Origin: Alteromonas sp. IB21
GTDB lineage: Bacteria > Pseudomonadota > Gammaproteobacteria > Enterobacterales > Alteromonadaceae
Reading direction: 5' to 3'
DNA: 64,000 nt
Assembly (NCBI RefSeq): GCF_016405965.1
Contig: NZ_JAEFCD010000015.1
Coordinates: 1-64,000, forward strand
Part shown: piece after piece, positions 1-10,253 of the stretch
Layout: each line of letters begins with the position of its first letter
How positions within the stretch are numbered: position 1 is the first letter of the stretch
Program-made: the position numbers and the translations under genes
The notes under the pieces: generated by a model
What the model saw: only the letters and a program-made list of their open reading frames with translations
What the model was told of the DNA's origin: nothing
The model's database searches: none

Positions 1-176
1 CGGACTTAGAAAAAGCTGCTTAACTGGGTTGTGTGAATTTGCTTGACCACGTCACCATAAATACGAAGTGGTCTACCAGCCCTCACTAGATTGCATTAGT
101 GACGTTATCTAAACCCTTTGCTGTCAAAACATCTTAAAAGATAACTGCCTTAAGTGTGGTAAACAACATTGTGTCT

Positions 177-464
177 TTACCTGCCACACACGTTTACAAG
201 GACGGCGGCATAGATATCTTCAAGGGTAAGTAAATCTGATAAATGGATGTGTTCGTTTACCTGATGGATGGTTGTATTGGGAACCCCCACCTCTACCACT
301 TGCGTACCCTCACTGGCAAAAAACCGTCCATCCGAGGTACCGCCAGATGTGCTCACCACTGGATAGCGCCCGGTTGCAGATTTTATCGCATTTTCTATGC
401 AAGTGATTAAGCATACCTCTGCGTTATTGTTAGGTTTGCTCAGATACGCTTCACAAGGTCGGAA
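177..464 (-). pseudogene. dapE: 3' remnant of dapE (succinyl-diaminopimelate desuccinylase)
   Basis: The frame encodes only the C-terminal ~95 residues of an M20-family DapE. It keeps the GGTSDGRF motif, the TIHQVNE motif (normally a metal-binding and dimer region) and a normal-looking C-terminus. The match fades upstream of about position 464; the reading frame runs on to 620 but that part does not look like DapE. The N-terminal catalytic domain with its metal ligands is absent from the window, so the piece cannot be an active desuccinylase of lysine/diaminopimelate synthesis. I infer a decayed or rearranged copy; a full dapE should exist elsewhere. Confidence 0.7.
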
Positions 465-712
465 AGCACTTAAGGCTGGGGAATGAACAGACATACGTAT
501 AGACCTATAGTAAAACTTGGGTCTATTACACGAACTTAAGGTGACACGTTTATAACAGTTTTGAGACGATGCAATGACAGACGTGGGTTGATTTTCTCGG
601 CACCTCAATAGGTTAAACATAAACGCCAGTCAACGCTAATATTACCGCTAGAGATTGTTTAACGCGCAGCGGCTTGTTATAACTAGAACATCTTCTTTAA
701 AAAGGCATTACA
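465..712. other. Non-coding stretch, nothing recognised
   Basis: Between the dapE remnant and the small membrane-protein gene I see no convincing gene, RNA or terminator. It may include decayed dapE sequence. Confidence 0.4.
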
Positions 713-883
713 GTGTTAAAAATTATTGTCTTAATACCACTTATTCTATCTCTGCTTTGGTTTGGTTATTTGCGAGCAAACAAGTACACGTTAGAACAAG
801 GTAAACAGGGGTTCTTATATATCTTCGTACTCTCAGGTGTAATCTCTGCGTTTTACACTCTTATGCTTTTTTTAACGCATTAG
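713..883 (+). CDS. Small two-helix membrane protein, function unknown
   Basis: A 56-codon frame with a GTG start and a purine-rich AAAAGG ribosome-binding site about 8 bases upstream. The product has two hydrophobic stretches (about residues 3-20 and 34-54) joined by a short polar loop containing KYTLEQGKQG, so it should be a small inner-membrane hairpin protein. The composition and the well-placed ribosome-binding site argue for a real gene. I do not recognise a named family and infer no function. It is transcribed away from the dapE remnant and converges on ppiD. Confidence 0.6.
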   Translation: MLKIIVLIPLILSLLWFGYLRANKYTLEQGKQGFLYIFVLSGVISAFYTLMLFLTH

Positions 884-1117
884 CCAACTTCAGTAGACCA
901 GAGTGCTAAACACCTTCAAAGACAGTGTGCGTTATTAGGAAAACATGAATAGCGTTTCTGAGTTGAATTTTTAAGGCTCTCTTTCACAAACTCGTTATTC
1001 AAAGTTCTCTTTTGAAGGCACCTCTTCTTAGAATGCCCTTCAGCTTTACCGAACTCTTCCCAGGTTCTGCACTGAATTTGGGGCATCACTTTCAACATTA
1101 ACTACTTTGCACACTCA
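884..1117. other. Intergenic region without a convincing gene
   Basis: A 60-codon frame on the minus strand (916-1098) has no ribosome-binding site and resembles nothing I know, so I do not call it. The region otherwise only separates the small membrane-protein gene from the ppiD terminator. Confidence 0.4.
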
Positions 1118-1152
1118 ATAAAAAAGCCAGCATAATGAACTATGCTGGCTTT
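1118..1152 (-). terminator. Rho-independent terminator of ppiD
   Basis: A perfect 10-bp stem (AGCCAGCATA paired with TATGCTGGCT) with a 6-base loop. Read on the minus strand it is followed by a run of T. It lies about 60 bases after the ppiD stop codon. Confidence 0.9.
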
Positions 1153-1214
1153 AAAACGCTGTATCCTCTATGCCCACCCATTTCGTTGTACTATGGGGGG
1201 CAGTGGATAAATCT

Positions 1215-3107
1215 CTACAGAGCTTCGGAAATAGTTACGTCGGCGCTTGCACGTAATGCATCGATATACTGCTGATAAACGCGCTGCCCCTGAACCTGCG
1301 CTAAGCGCTGCTTAAGGCTTTCACCTAGCTCACTTTCAAGGGCCGGCGCTGGGTTTACGCCCTCAAGCATAACTACAGCCACATCTCCGTTTACTGTCGT
1401 TGCGACGTCAACCTTATCATCACCTTCAAGGGCAAGAGAGAATAAAGTGTCAACCAGCGCACGGGATAACGTACCGCCGGCTCTCTGGACGTTGGTTGCC
1501 GTTTGCCAAGATACAGATTTTGCGGAGAGTTCACTTTCAACGCTTTCACCTGCTCGTACCTTTTGAGCTACGTCAAATGCCCATGCTTCCGCTGCTTCTC
1601 TTGATTTCTCGGCCTTCACTGATGCTTCAATACCTTCGCGTACTTCATCAAGCGACTGTGTACGCTGAGGCTGATGCTCAACTACACGAGCAACAACAAC
1701 GGTCTCTTCGTCTAGCTCGATAATATCACTATTAAGCCCCTCTTCTACCAATTCAGAAGAAAACGCAACGTCTAGTAACCCCGGAGAACTTAGGTCTGCG
1801 GGCGCTGTATTACGACTGAACAATACCGATTCCCGAACAGGCAAATCGACCGCATTAGCTGCGTCTTCTAGCGTATCTGGCACTTCGAATGCAATCTCAG
1901 CTAGCGTATTTTGAAGCTCAAAATACTTTTCCATTGCTGCATCGTAAAGAAGCGTGTCGCGAATTTCACTAGCCACTTCGTCAAACGATTTAACTTGTGC
2001 TTCTTTTAGTTCAGTTAGCTTGATAATGTGAAAACCAAAGTCAGTTTCAACAACATCAGATACGTCACCTACACTTTCTAATGCAAACGCCGCTTCGTCG
2101 AACGCAGGGTCCATCATCTCTGGTGTAATGAAATCTAAATCACCGCCATTTTCGGCAGAAAAAGTATCGTCAGAATTTTCTTTGGCAAGAGCGGCAAAAT
2201 CAGCGCCAGCATCAAGCTCGGTTTTAAGTGATTGAGCTTTCTCTCTGGCACCGTCTACGTCGTCAGCCGCTTCAATAAGAATATGAGAAACGCGGCGCTC
2301 TTCTTCAGTGCCGTAGCTAGCAATATTATTTTCGTAATAAGTGCGCACAGCCTCATCATTCACAGAGACGCGGCCTTTTAAGTCTTCAACGCTTAGTTTT
2401 ACGTAGGCAAGTTTAACCTGTTCTTCTGTGTCGAAAGACGCGATATTGTTGTTATAAAAAGCTTCAACATCGGCATCAGTTACTTCAACAGAACTCGCAA
2501 ATTCGTCAGAACTCACTAATACGTACTTGGCGTCTCGAGTTTGGCGCTGAAGCGCATTTGCTAGCTCCACTTCACCATCAAGAGCAAACGAAGAGTTAGT
2601 CAAGGCAGCGGCCAACTGATTCTGCGTCATCTGGACGCGTAAATAATCGCGGAAGTCGGCTACTTGAAAACCATTTTGACGAAGAATAGCCTGGAATCGC
2701 TCGTTATCGAACTGACCCCCGAACTGAAATTCAGGCATCTGAACTATGGTTTCACGAATTTGTTCATCGCTTACACGCAAGCCCATATCGGTAGCTTGCT
2801 GCTGAATTAGCTTCTCAGCAATCAGTCTGTCTAAAACATTTCTTCTGAAATCTGCAAGGTACTGCTCACTAGAGAAAAGCTGAGCAATGCTTTCGCCGTA
2901 TTGTGATTCCATTTGTGCACGCTGATTTTGATATGCACGCTCTAGTTCTTGTGCCGAAATCTCTTCGCCGTTAACAGTAGCTACTGCAGTAGTACCTGAT
3001 GACGTCAGATAACTTCCTACGCCTGCGAATACGAAACTTAAGACGATAAGCGCAATAATTGCCATCGCCCAAGGGCCTTGAGAACCTTCTCTGATTCTTT
3101 CTAGCAT
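1215..3107 (-). CDS. ppiD: Peptidyl-prolyl cis-trans isomerase D (PpiD), periplasmic chaperone
   Basis: A 630-residue protein with one N-terminal membrane anchor (about residues 12-34) and a large periplasmic part. A SurA_N-like chaperone region covers about 40-190. The parvulin domain is at about 268-368 and contains VSHIL and FGFHIIKL. A second helical region follows. PpiD sits at the exit of the SecYEG translocon and helps newly exported proteins fold; its isomerase activity is weak in the studied E. coli protein. The length matches the family (about 620) and the start opens with the typical MLERIREGSQGPWA. The place after hupB is the classic gammaproteobacterial order. Confidence 0.97.
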   Translation of the reverse strand: MLERIREGSQGPWAMAIIALIVLSFVFAGVGSYLTSSGTTAVATVNGEEISAQELERAYQNQRAQMESQYGESIAQLFSSEQYLADFRRNVLDRLIAEKLIQQQATDMGLRVSDEQIRETIVQMPEFQFGGQFDNERFQAILRQNGFQVADFRDYLRVQMTQNQLAAALTNSSFALDGEVELANALQRQTRDAKYVLVSSDEFASSVEVTDADVEAFYNNNIASFDTEEQVKLAYVKLSVEDLKGRVSVNDEAVRTYYENNIASYGTEEERRVSHILIEAADDVDGAREKAQSLKTELDAGADFAALAKENSDDTFSAENGGDLDFITPEMMDPAFDEAAFALESVGDVSDVVETDFGFHIIKLTELKEAQVKSFDEVASEIRDTLLYDAAMEKYFELQNTLAEIAFEVPDTLEDAANAVDLPVRESVLFSRNTAPADLSSPGLLDVAFSSELVEEGLNSDIIELDEETVVVARVVEHQPQRTQSLDEVREGIEASVKAEKSREAAEAWAFDVAQKVRAGESVESELSAKSVSWQTATNVQRAGGTLSRALVDTLFSLALEGDDKVDVATTVNGDVAVVMLEGVNPAPALESELGESLKQRLAQVQGQRVYQQYIDALRASADVTISEAL

Positions 3108-3369
3108 GATTGTTCTTCAACTCCGTTGCTTACTACAATTACCGAGGCACACCATTAATTGGCAAGGGCCAGGTAAAATAAGCGCTGATTATAACCCAAT
3201 GCTGCCGAATATAAACGCCAAAACACACTAATTGTGTCGTCTTTTGCGTTGAAACCGCATTGCGAGGCTAAGCACAAGACTCATGACGCCTCAGGGATTA
3301 TTCTGACTTTAAATAGTGAGGTCACGTCAAGCCGCTTACCCCAATATTGAATTATTTTGTTCACAAATA
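3108..3369. other. ppiD upstream region
   Basis: No gene seen. On the minus strand a perfect TATAAT lies at 3188-3193, about 80 bases before the ppiD start, but its -35 match is poor. I treat it as a possible ppiD promoter only. Confidence 0.35.
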
Positions 3370-3401
3370 AAAAAGGCGATGGACTAGCCATCGCCTTTTT
3401 C
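3370..3401 (-). terminator. Rho-independent terminator of hupB
   Basis: A 12-bp stem (AAAAGGCGATGG paired with CCATCGCCTTTT) around a 5-base loop, starting 14 bases after the hupB stop, with a T-rich run on the minus strand. Confidence 0.9.
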
Positions 3402-3414
3402 TATAATTTTTTGC

Positions 3415-3687
3415 TTAGTTACAAGCGTCTTTCAGTGCTTTACCAGCTTTGAAAGATGGAACTTTCGCTGCTGAAATCTGAATAGTCTCACCAGTTTGTG
3501 GGTTACGGCCACTGCGAGCTGAACGTTCGCGAACTGAGAAAGTACCAAAGCCTACTAGTGCTACTTGGTCGCCGTCTTTAAGCGCCGCAGTTACTGAGTC
3601 AGTGAATGCGTCGAGAGCGCGGCCAGCGGCTGCTTTAGAAATGTCTGCACCAGCAGCGATTTGGTCGATAAGTTGAGACTTGTTCAC
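3415..3687 (-). CDS. hupB: DNA-binding protein HU-beta
   Basis: A 90-residue histone-like protein. It opens [11 protein letters not shown], has the HU core [21 protein letters not shown] that makes the DNA-binding arms, and ends in the usual [12 protein letters not shown] helix. HU dimers bend and compact DNA in the nucleoid. The start is a GTG preceded by AAGGGGAT. It lies downstream of lon, as in most gammaproteobacteria, but has its own promoter (3746-3774) and its own terminator, so it is probably expressed independently and strongly. Confidence 0.98.
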   Translation of the reverse strand: MNKSQLIDQIAAGADISKAAAGRALDAFTDSVTAALKDGDQVALVGFGTFSVRERSARSGRNPQTGETIQISAAKVPSFKAGKALKDACN

Positions 3688-3745
3688 AATTATGATCCCC
3701 TTCGATTGTTATTATACTGTTTGTCCAAAACGTTTTTGCTTGGAC

Positions 3746-3774
3746 GTTATAGCAAGCTTGCTTGTTAACATCAA
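3746..3774 (-). promoter_or_regulatory. Sigma-70 promoter of hupB
   Basis: On the minus strand TTGATG (3769-3774) and TATAAC (3746-3751) are separated by 17 bases, about 60 bases before the hupB GTG. A second TATAAT closer to the gene has no good -35. Confidence 0.65.
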
Positions 3775-3879
3775 GCTTCAGTCACAATTAATTAACTTTA
3801 TTAATGAATCGCTGCAATCCCTTTTGTGGCAAGGCTTCAAGCGAATACCATTTAAAGGTAACACAACTTTTGTGACTTG

Positions 3880-3912
3880 AAAGCCCTATTTTTAAAAAAA
3901 TAGGCTTTTCTT
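3880..3912. repeat. AT-rich inverted repeat between lon and hupB
   Basis: AAAGCC(C)TATTTTT pairs with AAAAATAGGCTTT with one bulged base. The plus strand has a T-rich tail, but no plus-strand gene precedes it. It may be a transcription barrier or just structure. Confidence 0.4.
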
Positions 3913-3952
3913 TCCGCCAACGAACGTTTTTTATACAATTATTGCAATTTTA

Positions 3953-3999
3953 TATAAAAAATGTGGCTGCACGCCTTTAAAATTAAAGGATTACAGCCA
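3953..3999 (-). terminator. Terminator downstream of lon
   Basis: Read on the minus strand, GTGGCTG pairs with CAGCCAC. Inside it sits a second helix (CCTTTAA with TTAAAGG), and a run ATTTTTTATA follows. It starts 10 bases after the lon stop. Confidence 0.75.
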
Positions 4000-4008
4000 C
4001 GACGTCAG

Positions 4009-6360
4009 TTATTTTTTAACCACCTCAAAGCTTTCCACTGGCTCCTGAAGTGCGATATCAAGTACTTCATCAATCCACTTGACCGGGTGAATAGACAAAT
4101 CTTTCTTTACGTTATCTGGAATTTCTTCCAAATCACGTTCATTTTCTTTCGGAATAACCACTGTTTTAATACCACCACGATGGGCTGCCAGTAGTTTTTC
4201 TTTAAGGCCGCCAATCGCGAGCACTTCACCGCGCAGGGTTATTTCTCCGGTCATCGCCACGTCACATTTCACAGGGTTGCCGGTGAGTGAAGAGACCAGC
4301 GCAGTGCACATCGCAATACCTGCACTTGGGCCATCCTTCGGTGTAGCTCCTTCAGGTACATGGACGTGAATATCACGTTTTTCATAAAAATCATCGTTGA
4401 TGCGAAGTTTTTCAGCGCGACTTCTCACTACCGTCATCGCAGCTTTAATCGACTCTTGCATAACGTCACCTAGCGAACCCGTTGACGTCATTTTGCCCTT
4501 ACCAGGGACTGACGTGGTTTCGATGGTAAGCAAATCGCCACCTACTTGAGTCCACGCAAGACCGGTCACCTGACCGATTTGATTGTCCTTGTCCGCTTTG
4601 CCGTAATCGAATCGCTGCACCCCAAGGTAATCTTTAAGGTTATCCTGTGTTACCACCACCTTATCTTTGCTCTTCTTCAGCAAGATATCTTTCACGGCTT
4701 TGCGGCACACTTTAGACACTTCGCGCTCTAAACTACGTACACCTGCTTCACGGGTGTAGTAACGAATCATACCAATGACGGCGGAATCGGTAATTTCAAG
4801 TTCTTTGGTTTTTAGGCCATTGCGCTCCATTTGCTTACCGATGAGATGATTCTTAGCAATATTAAGCTTTTCATCTTCGGTGTAGCCTGACAAGCGAATC
4901 ACTTCCATACGATCAAGCAACGGCCCAGGAATATTCATGCTGTTTGATGTAGCAACAAACATCACGTCAGACAAATCGTAATCCACTTCTAGGTAGTGAT
5001 CACTAAAGCTATTGTTCTGCTCTGGATCAAGCACTTCAAGGAGCGCTGACGCTGGGTCGCCGCGCATATCTGAAGACATTTTGTCTATTTCATCGAGCAA
5101 AAACAGTGGGTTCTTAACACCAACTTTTGCCATTTTCTGCACTAACTTGCCCGGCAGTGAGCCGATGTAAGTACGACGGTGGCCACGAATTTCGGCTTCA
5201 TCACGCACGCCGCCTAACGCCATACGCACATATTTTCGACCGGTCGCTTTTGCAATCGATTGACCTAACGAGGTTTTACCAACGCCTGGAGGCCCTACAA
5301 GGCATAATATCGGGCCTTTAAGCTTTTTCACGCGCTGTTGAACCGCGAGATACTCAAGGATGCGCTCTTTTACTTTTTCCAGACCATAGTGGTCTTCATT
5401 AAGCACACTTTCAGCGCGGGAAAGGTCTTTTTTCACAGGCGAACGCTTGTTCCAAGGTACATTTGTTAGCCATTCAATATAGCTTCGTAGAACGGTCGCT
5501 TCAGCTGACATAGGAGACATCATTTTCAGCTTCTGAAGTTCAGCCTTCGCTTTGTCTTCGGCTTCTTTTGGCATCTTCGCGTCAGTGATTTTCTTAGACA
5601 GCGCTTCAAACTCGTCAGGCGCGTCGTCTAATTCACCTAATTCTTTTTGAATGGCTTTCATTTGCTCATTCAAATAGTACTCACGCTGGCTTTTCTCCAT
5701 TTGCTTTTTAACACGGGTACGAATTTTCTTTTCGACCTGCAGCAAATCAATCTCGCCTTCCATTAGCGCCATAAGATACTCAAGGCGTTCATTGACGCCC
5801 TGCATTTCCAACACTTTTTGCTTTTCAGTAAGTTTAAGGGGCATGTGCGCGGCCATCGTATCGGCTAAACGCGCTGCATCCTCTATACCGTTAAGTGATG
5901 TAAGCACTTCTGGTGGAATTTTCTTGTTGAGCTTTACGTAACCTTCAAACTGAGAAACGGCAGAGCGAATTAATACTTCTTGCTCGTTTTCATCAATACC
6001 TTCGTCTTCTAGCTTATCTACATGTGCTACAAAGAAAGGCTCGGATTGCTTGTAGCTTTCTATTTCACCGCGAACACTTCCCTCCACCAGCACTTTCACC
6101 GTACCATCAGGTAGCTTTAAAAGCTGCAGAATAGTGGCAATAGTACCTACGGTGTAGATATCGTCTGACTCAGGCTCATCAACGCCTGCATCTTTTTGTG
6201 CTACTAGGAAGATTTGTTTGTCATTCTCCATTGCCGCTTCAAGGCACCGGATAGATTTCTCACGCCCAACGAATAGGGGTATGACCATATGCGGGTAAAC
6301 AACCACGTCCCGCAAGGCAAGCACAGGAATTTCAATGCGATTTTCACGCTCAACTGTCAT
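4009..6360 (-). CDS. lon: ATP-dependent protease La (Lon)
   Basis: Lon degrades misfolded and short-lived regulatory proteins in the cytoplasm. The 783-residue product has the N-terminal LON substrate domain (opening [18 protein letters not shown]), a coiled linker, an AAA+ module with Walker A GPPGVGKT and Walker B FLLDEIDK, and a C-terminal protease domain with the Ser of [10 protein letters not shown] and the Lys of [13 protein letters not shown] forming the dyad. An upstream in-frame ATG at 6420 would add 20 residues. I reject it because it lies upstream of the expected transcription start of the heat-shock promoter at 6394-6420, and because the family starts at the later Met, which has GAGAA in front of it. 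Confidence 0.98.
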   Translation of the reverse strand: MTVERENRIEIPVLALRDVVVYPHMVIPLFVGREKSIRCLEAAMENDKQIFLVAQKDAGVDEPESDDIYTVGTIATILQLLKLPDGTVKVLVEGSVRGEIESYKQSEPFFVAHVDKLEDEGIDENEQEVLIRSAVSQFEGYVKLNKKIPPEVLTSLNGIEDAARLADTMAAHMPLKLTEKQKVLEMQGVNERLEYLMALMEGEIDLLQVEKKIRTRVKKQMEKSQREYYLNEQMKAIQKELGELDDAPDEFEALSKKITDAKMPKEAEDKAKAELQKLKMMSPMSAEATVLRSYIEWLTNVPWNKRSPVKKDLSRAESVLNEDHYGLEKVKERILEYLAVQQRVKKLKGPILCLVGPPGVGKTSLGQSIAKATGRKYVRMALGGVRDEAEIRGHRRTYIGSLPGKLVQKMAKVGVKNPLFLLDEIDKMSSDMRGDPASALLEVLDPEQNNSFSDHYLEVDYDLSDVMFVATSNSMNIPGPLLDRMEVIRLSGYTEDEKLNIAKNHLIGKQMERNGLKTKELEITDSAVIGMIRYYTREAGVRSLEREVSKVCRKAVKDILLKKSKDKVVVTQDNLKDYLGVQRFDYGKADKDNQIGQVTGLAWTQVGGDLLTIETTSVPGKGKMTSTGSLGDVMQESIKAAMTVVRSRAEKLRINDDFYEKRDIHVHVPEGATPKDGPSAGIAMCTALVSSLTGNPVKCDVAMTGEITLRGEVLAIGGLKEKLLAAHRGGIKTVVIPKENERDLEEIPDNVKKDLSIHPVKWIDEVLDIALQEPVESFEVVKK

Positions 6361-6393
6361 ACTTGTTCTCAATTTGTTTGAAATGTCATTTTT

Positions 6394-6420
6394 ATATGGG
6401 GATGCAAGAGCAAAGTTCAA
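6394..6420 (-). promoter_or_regulatory. Sigma-32 (heat-shock) promoter of lon
   Basis: On the minus strand TTGAAC (6415-6420) is followed after 13 bases by CCCCATAT (6394-6401), close to the sigma-32 consensus of CTTGAA and CCCCATnT. Transcription would start near 6387 and give a leader of about 25 bases before the lon ATG at 6360. E. coli lon is known to be sigma-32 controlled. Confidence 0.85.
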
Positions 6421-6651
6421 TCGAAACTTATTAAAGTGCGTTAATTCCTTTATCTTACCTTCCCTGCTCTAGGGCCTGTTGACCTATACTATAACCATTA
6501 TCGATTTTTTCGTTTAAGGCAACACTTAACTGGAAAATCTAGCAGAAAGGATAGATTGTATGGCTTCAAGCGGTTAAATATCGCTCAAGTTATCAATATT
6601 TCGAACAGGTATATGATTTTTGTTGGCTCGAAAGAGATAGGCAACAGCAAT
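6421..6651. other. clpX-lon intergenic region
   Basis: No gene found. A TATAGT with a weak upstream TTAAAC on the minus strand near 6490-6520 could be a housekeeping promoter for lon, but the match is not strong. Confidence 0.3.
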
Positions 6652-6678
6652 TAAAAAAGGCCCCGAAGGACCTTTTTA
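6652..6678 (-). terminator. Terminator of clpX
   Basis: AAAAAGG pairs with CCTTTTT, extended past one mismatch by CC/GG around a CGAA loop. It lies about 25 bases after the clpX stop and is T-rich on the minus strand. Confidence 0.75.
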
Positions 6679-6701
6679 GACAAGTTTAGTAACGCTAACT
6701 A

Positions 6702-7976
6702 TTATTCAGACGCTGCTTTTTTCTCATTACTGTCGTAAATCAAAATAGGCTTCGACTCGCCGCGAATAACCGTCTCGTCAATGACAACCTTGCTCACATC
6801 ATCCATTGAAGGAAGATCGTACATGGTATCAAGCAGCACAGCTTCAACAATTGAACGAAGGCCGCGAGCTCCCGTTTTGCGAACCATTGCCTTTTTCGCT
6901 ATTGCATTTAAAGCGTCGTCACGGAACTCAAGCTCAACGTCCTCCATTGAGAACAACGCACCGTATTGCTTGGTAATCGCATTCTTAGGTTCGCGTAGAA
7001 TTTGAATCAGCGCTTCTTCATTTAATTCTTCAAGGCTGGTTACAACCGGTAGACGACCAATAAACTCTGGTATCAGGCCGTATTTAACCAAGTCTTCAGG
7101 TTCAACCTGTTTGAACAACTCGCTGATTTGCTTGCTGTTGTCTTTCGACTTAACTGTTGCACCAAAACCAATGCCCGTATCTTTTTGCGCGCGCTGCTCG
7201 ATAACTTTATCAAGTCCAGCAAACGCACCGCCACAGATAAAGAGGATCTTAGAAGTATCAACTTGTAGGAATTCTTGCTGAGGATGCTTACGACCGCCTT
7301 GAGGTGGTACCGAAGCAACCGTGCCTTCGATCAGCTTAAGAAGTGCCTGCTGAACACCTTCACCGGATACATCGCGTGTAATAGACGGATTATCAGACTT
7401 ACGAGAAATCTTATCAATTTCGTCAATGTACACAATGCCGCGCTGTGCTTTTTCAACGTCGTAATCGCATTTTTGAAGAAGCTTCTGGATAATGTTTTCT
7501 ACGTCTTCCCCCACATAACCAGCCTCGGTTAACGTGGTGGCGTCAGCCATTGTAAACGGTACATCCAACAAGCGCGCCAAGGTTTCGGCGAGAAGCGTTT
7601 TACCACTTCCCGTAGGGCCTATAAGCAAAATATTGCTTTTGCCCAGCTCAACGCCATCATGAACATCGCCATTACGCAAACGCTTGTAGTGGTTGTACAC
7701 CGCTACTGACAATACCTTCTTTGCATGCTCTTGCCCAATAACATAGTCGTCAAGGTGAGCATGAATTTCACTTGGTTTAGGTAAAGCGTCCTGCTTTTGC
7801 TTTGGCGCGATTTCCTTAATTTCTTCGCGAATGATATCGTTACATAACTCAACACACTCGTCGCAAATGAATACCGACGGGCCTGCTATCAACTTTCTTA
7901 CTTCGTGTTGGCTTTTGCCACAAAACGAACAGTACAGTAGCTTGTTATCACCGTCACCGCTTTGCTTATCACTCAT
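6702..7976 (-). CDS. clpX: ATP-dependent Clp protease ATP-binding subunit ClpX
   Basis: The 424-residue AAA+ unfoldase recognises tagged substrates and threads them into ClpP. Visible parts are the N-terminal four-Cys zinc domain (CSFCGK and CDECVELC), Walker A GPTGSGKT, Walker B YIDEIDKI, the GYVGEDVE pore loop and the IGFGA loop that docks on ClpP. An in-frame start 36 bases upstream exists, but the Met at 7976 ([12 protein letters not shown]) matches the family and has AGAGG in front. The gene follows clpP by about 75 bases on the same strand, so the two are probably co-transcribed. Confidence 0.98.
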   Translation of the reverse strand: MSDKQSGDGDNKLLYCSFCGKSQHEVRKLIAGPSVFICDECVELCNDIIREEIKEIAPKQKQDALPKPSEIHAHLDDYVIGQEHAKKVLSVAVYNHYKRLRNGDVHDGVELGKSNILLIGPTGSGKTLLAETLARLLDVPFTMADATTLTEAGYVGEDVENIIQKLLQKCDYDVEKAQRGIVYIDEIDKISRKSDNPSITRDVSGEGVQQALLKLIEGTVASVPPQGGRKHPQQEFLQVDTSKILFICGGAFAGLDKVIEQRAQKDTGIGFGATVKSKDNSKQISELFKQVEPEDLVKYGLIPEFIGRLPVVTSLEELNEEALIQILREPKNAITKQYGALFSMEDVELEFRDDALNAIAKKAMVRKTGARGLRSIVEAVLLDTMYDLPSMDDVSKVVIDETVIRGESKPILIYDSNEKKAASE

Positions 7977-8050
7977 TACTTTTGCCTCTGCCTTACCTGA
8001 GCCGAAAACCAAAACGTGCTTTGCACTGACTCAGGTCTACTATAACTATA

Positions 8051-8680
8051 CTACTTAGTTCCGGCTACGTCAGATCGATTTGCTAAAACTTGGTCAACTA
8101 GGCCATATTCTTTTGCCTCTGTTGCGCTTAGGAAATTATCGCGATCTGTATCGCGCGCGACTTTTTCATAGTCTTGACCGGTATGGTCTGCCATTAGGCG
8201 ATTCAATTTCTCTTTAATAGACAGAATTTCTTTCGCATGTATTTCAAAATCAGATGCCTGACCTTGGAAACCACCCAGCGGTTGGTGGATCATAACACGC
8301 GAGTTAGGTAGACAATAACGCTTACCTTTCGCACCTGCAGAAAGAAGAAATGCGCCCATGCTTGCAGCTTGACCCATACATACTGTGCTCACGTCAGGCT
8401 TGATGAAGCGCATCGTGTCATATATTGCCATACCCGCAGTAACTGAACCGCCTGGCGAGTTGATGTATAGGAAAATATCTTTCTCTGGATTTTCCGCTTC
8501 TAAGAACAACATTTGAGCAACGATGAGGTTGGCCATGTGATCTTCAACTTGTCCTACTAAGAAAATAACGTTTTCTTTTAAAAGACGTGAATAAATGTCG
8601 TATGAGCGTTCACCTTTAGAGGTTTGCTCTACAACCATAGGAACAAGTGCATTCATTGGGTCAAACGGGGTATTAGTCAT
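8051..8680 (-). CDS. clpP: ATP-dependent Clp protease proteolytic subunit ClpP
   Basis: A 209-residue serine peptidase that forms the 14-mer chamber used by ClpX and ClpA. The catalytic triad is Ser107 (GQAASMGA), His132 (MIHQPLGG) and Asp181 (RDTDRD), each four positions lower than in the E. coli precursor numbering. The first dozen residues are probably a propeptide removed on maturation, as in E. coli. An AAGG ribosome-binding site precedes the ATG. It follows tig with a hairpin between them, so part of its transcription may come through from tig. Confidence 0.98.
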   Translation of the reverse strand: MTNTPFDPMNALVPMVVEQTSKGERSYDIYSRLLKENVIFLVGQVEDHMANLIVAQMLFLEAENPEKDIFLYINSPGGSVTAGMAIYDTMRFIKPDVSTVCMGQAASMGAFLLSAGAKGKRYCLPNSRVMIHQPLGGFQGQASDFEIHAKEILSIKEKLNRLMADHTGQDYEKVARDTDRDNFLSATEAKEYGLVDQVLANRSDVAGTK

Positions 8681-8710
8681 AGCTACCTTGATTATCTAGC
8701 GTTAAAAACA

Positions 8711-8738
8711 AAAATGCTCGGAAGGCTCCGAGCATTTA
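8711..8738 (-). terminator. Terminator/attenuator between tig and clpP
   Basis: A perfect 11-bp stem (AAATGCTCGGA paired with TCCGAGCATTT) with a 4-base loop. It is followed by TTGTTTTTAA on the minus strand, about 40 bases after tig and 30 before clpP. It should end most tig transcripts. Confidence 0.85.
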
Positions 8739-8778
8739 AGCAGTTGCTGACAAGTATTGTCAATCAGACAGTAAAAAA

Positions 8779-10083
8779 TTACGCCTGTTTGTTCATAACC
8801 TCGTCAAAAGCTTTAGTTACTTCAGTAACTTTTGCTTGCTCAAGAACCCACTCGATAGCTTGCTCTTCAAGCGCAACGTTTTGCATTTGCTGCATAAGCT
8901 CTTGGTTATTGTTGTAGTAATCAATAACTTCTTGAGGGTCTTCATACGCAGAAGCGGCAGTTTCGATCATCTCGTTAACTTTAGCTTCGTCCGCTTTAAG
9001 TTCGTTCTGCTTAATCACTTCGCCTAGAAGTAGACCAATAGAAACACGACGCTTAGCGTTGTCTGTGAACAATTCAGCAGGAAGGTCTGGTAGGTTCTGA
9101 CCGCCGCCTTGCTGACTAAAACGCTGTTTGGCCTGCTCGCGAAGTGCATTGACTTCTTGATCGATAAGCGCTTCAGGAATGTCAAACTCGTTTGCTGCTA
9201 CAAGCTTTGCAATAACATCTTCTTTAACTTGCGCTTTAAGCGTTTGGTTTAGTTCACGCTGCATGTTCTTGCGAACTTCTGCTTTAAGCGCGTCAACACC
9301 GCCTTCTTCAACACCGAATAGCTTTGCAAACTCTTCGTCAACTTTAGGAAGATCTAGACCTTCAACTTTTTTGACGGTAGTTTTAAATACAGCGTCTTTA
9401 CCTTTCAGGTTTTCTGCATGGTAATCTTCAGGGAAAGTCACTTCAATAGTCACTTCCTCACCTGCTTTCGCACCAACGAGTGGCTTTTCGAAACCAGGGA
9501 TCATGCGGTCTTTACCAAGCTCTAACGCGAAGTCTTCAGCTTTACCGCCTTCGAACTCTTCGCCATCAATAGAGCCAACAAAGTCGATAATTACTTTGTC
9601 GTCTTTCTTCGCTTTACGCTTAACTTCTTTCCAAGTGGCGTGCTGCTTCTGAAGGGTTTCCATCATGTTATCTAAATCTTCGTCAGTAATTTCTACTACT
9701 GGCTTCTCGATTTCGATATCACTTACACCTTTCACTTCTACTTCTGGGTAGACTTCGAAAGATGCAACAAACTCTAGGTCCTGACCGTCTTCATCTTTAG
9801 TCAGTTCAAACTTAGGCATACCTGCAGGCTGAATTTTTTCTTGAATCACTGCTTGGTAGAAGTTTTGCTGCATAACATCGCCAGCGACTTCTTGGCGAAC
9901 TGCCTGGCCGAAACGCTTTTTGATTACGCTTACAGGAACTTTGCCTGGGCGGAAGCCGTTGATGCGTTGTGTTTTTGCCAACTGCTGTAGGCGTGACTTA
10001 ACTGCTGAATCAACCGTATCAGATGGAACGGTGATAGTAAGACGGCGTTCTAAACCCTGGGTCGTCTCGACTGAAACTTGCAT
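8779..10083 (-). CDS. tig: Trigger factor, ribosome-associated chaperone
   Basis: The 434-residue protein binds near the ribosomal exit tunnel and shields nascent chains. The N-terminal ribosome-binding domain carries the signature GFRPGKVP at about residue 44. The FKBP-type isomerase domain covers about 150-245 ([24 protein letters not shown] region), and the C-terminal helical arms follow. Length matches E. coli (432). The order tig-clpP-clpX-lon is conserved in gammaproteobacteria. Confidence 0.98.
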   Translation of the reverse strand: MQVSVETTQGLERRLTITVPSDTVDSAVKSRLQQLAKTQRINGFRPGKVPVSVIKKRFGQAVRQEVAGDVMQQNFYQAVIQEKIQPAGMPKFELTKDEDGQDLEFVASFEVYPEVEVKGVSDIEIEKPVVEITDEDLDNMMETLQKQHATWKEVKRKAKKDDKVIIDFVGSIDGEEFEGGKAEDFALELGKDRMIPGFEKPLVGAKAGEEVTIEVTFPEDYHAENLKGKDAVFKTTVKKVEGLDLPKVDEEFAKLFGVEEGGVDALKAEVRKNMQRELNQTLKAQVKEDVIAKLVAANEFDIPEALIDQEVNALREQAKQRFSQQGGGQNLPDLPAELFTDNAKRRVSIGLLLGEVIKQNELKADEAKVNEMIETAASAYEDPQEVIDYYNNNQELMQQMQNVALEEQAIEWVLEQAKVTEVTKAFDEVMNKQA

Positions 10084-10253
10084 TATGTTACCTCAACTAT
10101 ACGCCTTTACAGGCGCTTTGTTCCCAATCCCCTCTCCCGTCATGCATTAATTGCATATCACGCCGGGGTAGAGGTCGTTATTCGACGTTAATCACTTCAA
10201 AGTTAGGTCGCGAACTCGCGTCAAAATACCAACCTGAAGCAAACGTACTGGTT

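Noticed and set aside
916-1098. 60-codon minus-strand frame before the ppiD terminator
   Set aside because: No ribosome-binding site, unusual composition and no resemblance to any family I know.
3680-3880. 66-codon plus-strand frame across the hupB promoter, followed by a hairpin
   Set aside because: It is antisense to the promoter and leader of hupB and lacks a ribosome-binding site; the hairpin alone is listed as an inverted repeat.
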